Of a DNA stretch of 64,000 nt, positions 59,113 through 64,000 are shown piece by piece. The position numbers and the translations under genes are program-made. The DNA comes from Calditrichia bacterium (GTDB taxonomy: Bacteria; Calditrichota; Calditrichia; RBG-13-44-9; J075): NCBI GenBank assembly GCA_028284905.1, contig JANQQU010000043.1, positions 411,526 through 475,525 of the forward strand. The letters are read 5' to 3'. Position 1 is the stretch's first letter. Each line of letters begins with the position of its first letter. The notes under the pieces were generated by a model. That model was not told the DNA's origin. It ran no database searches and was given only the letters and a program-made list of their open reading frames with translations.

Positions 59113-59156
59113 CCTCTCTGCCCCCCAGAACCACGAGCTTTGTCGGCAGGGAGGTT
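59100..59156 (+). promoter_or_regulatory. Candidate -1 programmed ribosomal frameshift signal
   Basis: The heptamer A AAA AAG (59100-59106) is in the X XXY YYZ phase of the upstream frame. A 4-6 base spacer holding the 0-frame TAA (59110-59112) follows. A stem then pairs 59113-59122 (CCTCTCTGCC) with 59145-59154 (GGCAGGGAGG): ten pairs, one a G-T wobble, extendable by two A-T pairs (59111-59112 with 59155-59156), with a 22-base loop. This is the layout of the E. coli dnaX signal, although I see no upstream Shine-Dalgarno-like stimulator. The frame after slippage reads VLTSLPPRTTSFVGREVEL, matching the in-frame paralogue (VLTDNPQRATDFIGREVEL). Confidence 0.68.
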
Positions 59157-61280
59157 GAATTAAAGGAGTTGGCTGCCCGCCTCGGTGATCGGGATCCCGT
59201 ATTGCTGGTGAATGGCTTGGGCGGGATCGGGAAAACCCAGCTCTGCCGCCGCTACTTCTGGGATCATTTCGATCGCTACAACTTCTTGATCTGGATCGAT
59301 TATTTTGACAACTTGCGAAACTCATTTATTGGACAGTTCCGCAACCCTCAGCTTGCTGCCCGGGAAGGAGAGACGCCCGATGAACTTTTTGGCCGAATTC
59401 TGCACTTCCTGAACAATCTTGACAATAATACGCTGTTAATTATCGATAATCTGGACAATCCTTCCGACCCGGATTTAAAGTATGTCCTCGCCTTCCCCTT
59501 TAAAGTGATGGTCAATTCCCGCCAGATAATTCCCGGGTTTAATCCTTACCCATTAGGCTATTTAAGTGTCGAGCGCTGTCAGGAGATCTTCCGGAAGCAT
59601 TATTCCCGCAAAGCGGATAATGCGACCCTGGCAAAGATCATTACACTGGCCGGCCGCCATACCTTAACTGTGGAACTGCTTGCTAAAACCGCCCGGAATG
59701 CCGGATTAACACCTGAGCAGTTGCAGCAGGAGTTAAGCGATGTCGGATTCAACTTAAGCGAAATCGCGCCGGAAAGTGTTTCCACCGGCTGGGACGACAA
59801 TGAAGTTCAGCAGCAGTTATTTGAACATCTGAAAAAGGTTTTTATCCTGACCAAAATCAAGGATGAACAGGAACAGTATATACTGATGAATCTTTCTATC
59901 TTGCCGGCAGTTTTTATTGAGCGGAAAACGTTAAGTGAATGGCTGGGGTTGGAGAATAAGAATGCGCTGAACGCTTTAGTGAAAAAGGGTTGGTTGCAGG
60001 AGGAAGATGGGGGCATTTTTATGCACCAGGTCATCCAGGAAGTGGTGCGAAGTGAACTGCAGCCGGATGCAACTACCTGTAAAAGTCTGATCGAATCGGT
60101 CAGTGGCCTACTTGCTTATGACGTTTATGACAACCCGGTAGACAAGATGGGGTATATTGATTTTGGGCATACAATTTGGAATCATCTGGGGGCTGAAGGT
60201 CTTGAACTTGCTCTATTGGCAAACAACCTGGCTGCCCTTTATAAATTCTCTGGCAACTACAGCGAAGCCGAACCGCTGTATCGCCACGCGCTGGAAATCT
60301 GGGAAAAGCAGTTAGGCCCGGAGCATCCCAATGTGGCCACAACCCTGAACAATCTGGCGGGATTGCTTCAGGATCAAGGCAAGTATAGCGAAGCCGAACC
60401 GCTGTATCGCCACGCGCTGGAGATCAGTGAAAAGCAGTTAGGCCCGGAGCATCCCGAAGTGGCCACAACCCTGAACAATCTGGCGGGATTGCTTCAGGAT
60501 CAAGGCAAGTATAGCGAAGCCGAACCGCTGTTTCGTCACGCGCTGGAGATCAGGGAAAAGCAGTTAGGCCCGGAGCATCCCGAAGTGGCCACAACCCTGA
60601 ACAACCTGGCGCTCTTGCTGAAGGCTCAAGGCAAGTATAGCGACGCCGAACCGCTGTATCGCCGCGCGCTAGAGATCTGGGAAAAGCAGTTAGGCCCTGA
60701 GCATCCCCATGTGGTCGCCCCCCTAAGCGGCCTGGCGGGATTGCTTCAGGATCAAGGCAAGTATAGCGACGCCGAACCGCTGTTTCGTCGCGCACTGGAA
60801 ATCGATGTAAAGCAGTTAGGCCCGAAGCATCCCTCCGTGGCCTACTCCCTGAACAACCTGGCGGGATTGCTTCAGGATCAAGGCAAGTATGGCGAAGCCG
60901 AACCACTGTTTCGCCGTGCGCTGGAGATCAGGGAAAAGCAGTTAGGCCCGGAGCATCCCGATGTGGCCAGCTCCCTGAACAACCTGGCGTTCTTGCTGAA
61001 GGCTCAAGGCAAGTATAGCGACGCCGAACCGCTGTATCGCCGCGCGCTGGAGATCAGAGAAAAGCAGTTAGGCCCGGAGCATCCCAATGTGGCCATAACC
61101 CTGAACAACCTGGCGTTCTTGCTTCAAGATCAAGGCAAGTATAGCGAGGCCGAACCGCTATCTCGCCGCGCGCTGCAGATCTGGGAAAAAGCTTTAGGTG
61201 AAAATCACCCTTATACCAAAATTGGACGTGAAAACCTCGAAATTTTGCTGGCCGCAAAGAAAGAGGCTGGCAATAAATAA
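59106..61280 (+). CDS. NB-ARC ATPase with TPR array (NLR/STAND-like), -1 frame continuation
   Basis: The frame opens at 59070 after a stop and has no ATG before its conserved domain. The first start codon is a TTG at 59169 with AAGGAG touching it and with FVGREVEL already upstream, so independent initiation is unlikely; entry by -1 slippage at 59100-59106 is preferred. NB-ARC features are Walker A GLGGIGKT (59214-59237), Walker B LLIIDNLD, sensor KVMVNSRQ and a GLPL-like HTLTVELLAKTA. A winged-helix-like segment (about 59870-60060) precedes eight 42-residue TPR repeats (60252-61259) of the NPHP3/kinesin-light-chain-like type. STAND proteins of this kind sense a ligand with the repeats, oligomerise on ATP binding and activate an effector. 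The membrane anchor and linker come from the upstream frame, and the CHAT protease gene follows 38 bases later. Confidence 0.85.
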   Translation, partial: VLTSLPPRTTSFVGREVELKELAARLGDRDPVLLVNGLGGIGKTQLCRRYFWDHFDRYNFLIWIDYFDNLRNSFIGQFRNPQLAAREGETPDELFGRILHFLNNLDNNTLLIIDNLDNPSDPDLKYVLAFPFKVMVNSRQIIPGFNPYPLGYLSVERCQEIFRKHYSRKADNATLAKIITLAGRHTLTVELLAKTARNAGLTPEQLQQELSDVGFNLSEIAPESVSTGWDDNEVQQQLFEHLKKVFILTKIKDEQEQYILMNLSILPAVFIERKTLSEWLGLENKNALNALVKKGWLQEEDGGIFMHQVIQEVVRSELQPDATTCKSLIESVSGLLAYDVYDNPVDKMGYIDFGHTIWNHLGAEGLELALLANNLAALYKFSGNYSEAEPLYRHALEIWEKQLGPEHPNVATTLNNLAGLLQDQGKYSEAEPLYRHALEISEKQLGPEHPEVATTLNNLAGLLQDQGKYSEAEPLFRHALEIREKQLGPEHPEVATTLNNLALLLKAQGKYSDAEPLYRRALEIWEKQLGPEHPHVVAPLSGLAGLLQDQGKYSDAEPLFRRALEIDVKQLGPKHPSVAYSLNNLAGLLQDQGKYGEAEPLFRRALEIREKQLGPEHPDVASSLNNLAFLLKAQGKYSDAEPLYRRALEIREKQLGPEHPNVAITLNNLAFLLQDQGKYSEAEPLSRRALQIWEKALGENHPYTKIGRENLEILLAAKKEAGNK
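60252..61259 (+). repeat. Eight tandem 126-base TPR-coding repeats
   Basis: Eight in-frame units each encode a 42-residue TPR hairpin with consensus GKYSEAEPL(Y/F)RRALEI.EKQLGPEHP.VA..LNNLA.LL..Q. Units are very similar at the DNA level. Variation concentrates at a few codons (after LEI, and around HP.VA). Such arrays can gain or lose units by recombination. Confidence 0.9.
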
Positions 61281-61318
61281 CCGATAAAACTAGTCTTATC
61301 TATCAGGAACAAATGCTT

Positions 61319-62224
61319 ATGGAAATTTTATGGAACTGGCTGGCTGAAAACTACCAATGGCTTTTTGGCGGTGTAGGTGGCGCTGCCGTAGTTGGGCTCA
61401 TCGGATTTTTCCTTAAACGGATGCTTAGCAGAAGGCAGCAACCTGCAGAAACCAAAGAGAATGCTGGCGGTGACAACATCTCTACTCAGGGCGATTACAG
61501 CCCCGGGAAAGTGGGAGGGGATTATATTGTTGGTGATAAGGTAGGTAGAGATAAAATTGTTCATCATGACCAGCCAATTTCCCAGCAACCGAAGAAAGAG
61601 AAGCCCCGAAAGATCCTTGTGCTGGCCGCCAACCCGAAAAAAACAAACCAGCTGCGCCTGGATGAAGAGATAAGGGAAATCGATCAAGGCTTGCGCCGTT
61701 CCAAATATCGTGAGCGTTTCGAACTAAAACAACGCTGGGCCCTGCGTATTGATGATTTGCGCCACGCGTTACTGGATGAGTCGCCGCAAATTGTTCATTT
61801 CAGCGGACATGGATACAAAATAAGTAGCGATGTCGGAGAGAAAATTGGCCGGGATTTACTATATAAGGGGGAGGACAATGGCGATAGCGGCATTGTCTTG
61901 GAGGATGAACAAGGCCACAGCACAAAAGTAAACAAGAAAGCATTAACAAAATTAATCGAGATTTTAGCGGATGGTATCGAATGTGTGGTGCTCAATGCCT
62001 GTTACACCGAGGATCAGGCCGAAGAGATCGCCAGGCATATTCCCTACGTGGTTGGTATGCGAAAAGCGATTGGGGATAAAGCCGCCATCCAATTTTCTAT
62101 TGGCTTCTATGATGGCATCGGTGCGGGAAAGTCTATCGAGACAGCCTTTGAATTAGGCTGTAATGCCATCCAACTGAAGGAGATACCGGAGGCGCTGACC
62201 CCGGTGTTGAAAAAAAGAACCTAG
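61319..62224 (+). CDS. Membrane-anchored CHAT-domain caspase-like protease
   Basis: About 301 residues; the ATG at 61319 matches the paralogous anchor start (ATG 61313 is an alternative). A membrane helix (about 16-33), a basic patch and the linker GDYSPGKVGGDYIVGDKVGR (about 57-76) are nearly the same as at 58852. From about residue 96 a CHAT domain begins (RKILVLAANPKKTNQLRLDE). The catalytic dyad is visible: His164 in VHFSGHG and Cys228 in VVLNACYT. A YVVGMRKAIGDKAAIQFSIG strand and a GAGKSIETAFELGCNAI helix complete the fold. CHAT proteases are effectors in several bacterial defence and cell-death systems. Here the protease is separate from the ATPases, yet shares their linker, which suggests recruitment through it. 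Confidence 0.92.
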   Translation: MEILWNWLAENYQWLFGGVGGAAVVGLIGFFLKRMLSRRQQPAETKENAGGDNISTQGDYSPGKVGGDYIVGDKVGRDKIVHHDQPISQQPKKEKPRKILVLAANPKKTNQLRLDEEIREIDQGLRRSKYRERFELKQRWALRIDDLRHALLDESPQIVHFSGHGYKISSDVGEKIGRDLLYKGEDNGDSGIVLEDEQGHSTKVNKKALTKLIEILADGIECVVLNACYTEDQAEEIARHIPYVVGMRKAIGDKAAIQFSIGFYDGIGAGKSIETAFELGCNAIQLKEIPEALTPVLKKRT

Positions 62225-62259
62225 TAATTTTCTTTATCCGGGTTACTCGTTGAGGTTTT

Positions 62260-64000
62260 ATGACAACATTTTGGCAATGGTTTAAAAAATTGTTCAGAGG
62301 CAATGAAGCTTCGGCTAACAAGGTTTTAGAAGGAGCTAACATCACCCAAGGCAATTACAGTCCTGGGAAAGTCAAAGGTGACTTTATTTCAGGAGACAAA
62401 ATTGGCCGGGATAAAATCATCATTCATGAAGCAGCGAAAGATGAGATTCCCAAAGTGCTAACCGATAATCCGCAAAGAGCCACAGATTTTATCGGTAGAG
62501 AAGTTGAGCTGGAGGAATTAAATGCCCGCCTAGATGATCGTGATCCGGTATTGCTGGTGAATGGTTTGGGAGGCATCGGAAAAACCCAGCTCTGCCGTCG
62601 CTACTTCTGGGATCATTTTGCTGACTATAACTACTTAATTTGGATCAATTATTTCGACAACCTGCGAAACTCATTTATCGGACAGTTCCGCAACCCGCAG
62701 CTTGCTGCCCGGGAAGGGGAGACACCCGATGAACTTTTTGCCAGAATCCTGCATTTCCTGAACAATCTTGACAATAACACGCTGTTGATTATCGACAACC
62801 TGGACAATCCTGCCGACCCGGATTTGCAACATGTCCTCGCTTTACCCTTCAAAGTCATGGTTAACTCCCGACAAAAGATTCCCGGCTTTAAACCTTACCC
62901 GCTTGGTTATTTAAGCATGGCCCGTTGTCTGGAGATTTTCCGGAAACATTATCCCGGCGAAACGGATGATGCAATCCTTGAAGATATTGTAAAACTGGCC
63001 GGACGCCATACGTTGACCGTTGAGCTGCTGGCGAAAACCGCCCGGAATGCAGACTTAACACCGCTACAGTTGCAGCAACAGTTGAAAGAAGTCGGTTTTG
63101 ATCTGAGCGAAGTAGCGCCGGAAAATGTCAGTGCCGGTTGGGACAATGAGAAGGCGCAGCGGCAGTTGTTTGAGCATCTGAAGAAGGTCTTTACGCTGAC
63201 CAAAATCAAGGACGAACAAGAACAATATATTCTCACCAATCTTTCCATTTTACCGGCGGTGTTTATTGAACGGAAGTCATTGGGTGAATGGCTGAACTTG
63301 GAGAACAAGAATGCCTTGAATGCGTTGGTAAAGAAGGGGTGGTTGCAACAGGAGGATGGCAGCATCTTTATGCACCAGGTCATCCAGGAGGTGGTGCGCA
63401 GTGAGCTAACGCCGGATGTTTCAACCTGTAAGCACTTGATCGAGTCGGTCAGTGAGTTACTTTCCTATGATGCCTATGATAACCCGGTAGACAAGATGGG
63501 ATATATTGATTTTGGGCATACAATTTGGAATCATCTGGAGGCTGAAGGTCTTGAACTTGCTTTATTGGCGAACAACCTGGCTGACCTTTATAGATTCTCT
63601 GGCAACTACAGGGAAGCCGAACCGCTGTATCGCCGCGCGCTGGAAATCAGGGAAAAACAGTTAGGCCCGGAGCATCCCGATGTGGCCACAACCCTGAACA
63701 GGCTGGCGGGATTGCTTCAGGATCAAGGCAAGTATAGCGAAGCCGAACCGCTGTATCGCCGCGCGCTGGAAATCAGGGAAAAACAGTTAGGCCCGGAGCA
63801 TCCCGATGTGGCCACAACCCTGAACGACCTGGCGATCTTGCTTCAGGATCAAGGCAAGTATAGCGAAGCCGAACCGATATATCGTCGCGCGCTGGATATC
63901 TATGAAAAACAGTTAGGCCCCGAGCATCCCTATGTGGCCACCTCCCTGAACAACCTGGCGGGATTGCTGAAGGATCAAGGCAAGTATGGCGAAGTCGAAC
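62260..64000 (+). CDS. Second NB-ARC/TPR (NLR/STAND-like) protein, 3' end outside the window
   Basis: A continuous frame of 580 codons from ATG 62260 (TGAGG 5 bases upstream) to the window edge, without a stop. Residues 1-13 (MTTFWQWFKKLFR) are an amphipathic rather than transmembrane segment. The linker GNYSPGKVKGDFISGDKIGR covers about residues 31-50. VLT then FIGREVEL lead into NB-ARC: Walker A GLGGIGKT, Walker B LLIIDNLD and KVMVNSRQ. TPR repeats begin at 63601 and at least three 42-residue units are present. It is a close paralogue of the protein at 59106-61280, but here linker and ATPase are in one frame with no slippery A run (CCC AAA GTG CTA). It starts 35 bases after the CHAT gene and is likely co-transcribed. 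Confidence 0.93.
   Translation, partial: MTTFWQWFKKLFRGNEASANKVLEGANITQGNYSPGKVKGDFISGDKIGRDKIIIHEAAKDEIPKVLTDNPQRATDFIGREVELEELNARLDDRDPVLLVNGLGGIGKTQLCRRYFWDHFADYNYLIWINYFDNLRNSFIGQFRNPQLAAREGETPDELFARILHFLNNLDNNTLLIIDNLDNPADPDLQHVLALPFKVMVNSRQKIPGFKPYPLGYLSMARCLEIFRKHYPGETDDAILEDIVKLAGRHTLTVELLAKTARNADLTPLQLQQQLKEVGFDLSEVAPENVSAGWDNEKAQRQLFEHLKKVFTLTKIKDEQEQYILTNLSILPAVFIERKSLGEWLNLENKNALNALVKKGWLQQEDGSIFMHQVIQEVVRSELTPDVSTCKHLIESVSELLSYDAYDNPVDKMGYIDFGHTIWNHLEAEGLELALLANNLADLYRFSGNYREAEPLYRRALEIREKQLGPEHPDVATTLNRLAGLLQDQGKYSEAEPLYRRALEIREKQLGPEHPDVATTLNDLAILLQDQGKYSEAEPIYRRALDIYEKQLGPEHPYVATSLNNLAGLLKDQGKYGEVE
63601..64000 (+). repeat. Tandem 126-base TPR-coding repeats, cut by the window end
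   Basis: At least three full units and part of a fourth of the same 42-residue TPR repeat seen at 60252-61259. Similarity to those units is higher than between the two ATPase domains. Confidence 0.88.

Noticed and set aside
59169..59171. Independent TTG start for the first NB-ARC/TPR protein
   Set aside because: AAGGAG abuts the TTG with no spacing, and the conserved FVGREVEL that opens the ATPase lies upstream of it. Continuation from the anchor frame explains the sequence better.
60252..61259. CRISPR-like repeat array
   Set aside because: The 126-base units are contiguous, have no spacers and encode an in-frame TPR consensus.

Overview
The window looks like chromosomal DNA from a Gram-negative bacterium of the FCB (Fibrobacteres-Chlorobi-Bacteroidetes) assemblage, most like the Calditrichota and neighbouring uncultured phyla. 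That placement is an inference from gene content: C-terminal sorting domains of the type IX secretion kind, a PorV/PorQ-like barrel protein, a TonB-dependent receptor with a carboxypeptidase-regulatory N-terminus, many lipoproteins, CRTAC1-type (VCBS plus ASPIC/UnbV) proteins and CotH proteins. No rRNA or tRNA was recognised to fix the lineage.

Region 1 (1-21110, mostly + strand) is a surface-protein region. It holds the C-terminal part of a secreted subtilisin-like protease and two giant exported proteins of 2169 and 3251 residues. The first giant alternates cadherin-like and lamin-tail domains ahead of a CotH domain. The second carries 23 short beta-repeats. The two share a 220-residue module and a dockerin-like C-terminal cassette. 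A small DUF4287/DUF5655 gene lies between them on the opposite strand.

Region 2 (21197-25625) is a mixed group: a DUF885 zinc-peptidase-like protein, a voltage-gated K+ channel with a zinc-ribbon tail, a delta-60-repeat lipoprotein and a small ribbon-helix-helix-like protein.

Region 3 (25763-56601, all - strand) is about 31 kb of carbohydrate or sugar-acid uptake and oxidation genes. In transcription order they are: TonB receptor, secreted FN3 protein and PorV-like barrel (closed by a hairpin terminator); then CRTAC1, TPR, CRTAC1-CotH, Gfo/Idh/MocA, CRTAC1, alpha/beta hydrolase, TPR, PQQ dehydrogenase-cytochrome c, GntP permease, sodium symporter and Tat-exported Gfo/Idh/MocA; then LacI regulator, MFS transporter, gluconate dehydrogenase subunit 3-like protein, GMC oxidoreductase and a sugar isomerase-like protein. 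Perfect LacI-type palindromes lie in front of lacI (one) and of the TonB receptor (two), which suggests one regulon.

Region 4 (57377-64000) starts with a lipoprotein MsrA and a degraded gene, then runs into the most interesting part, a + strand cluster resembling NLR/STAND conflict systems. It contains a short membrane anchor with a Gly/Asp-rich linker (58852-59112), an NB-ARC/TPR protein in the -1 frame (to 61280), a membrane-anchored CHAT caspase-like protease with the same anchor and linker (61319-62224), and a second NB-ARC/TPR protein with the linker fused in frame (62260 to the window end). The first two are joined by what reads as a textbook -1 ribosomal frameshift signal: A AAA AAG in the correct phase, a 4-6 nt spacer containing the 0-frame stop, and a 10-12 bp stem. 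The likely design is ATPase/TPR sensors that engage a separately encoded CHAT protease through a shared linker, with the membrane anchor alone also made when no frameshift occurs. A one-base error or mutation in the A run is the main alternative.
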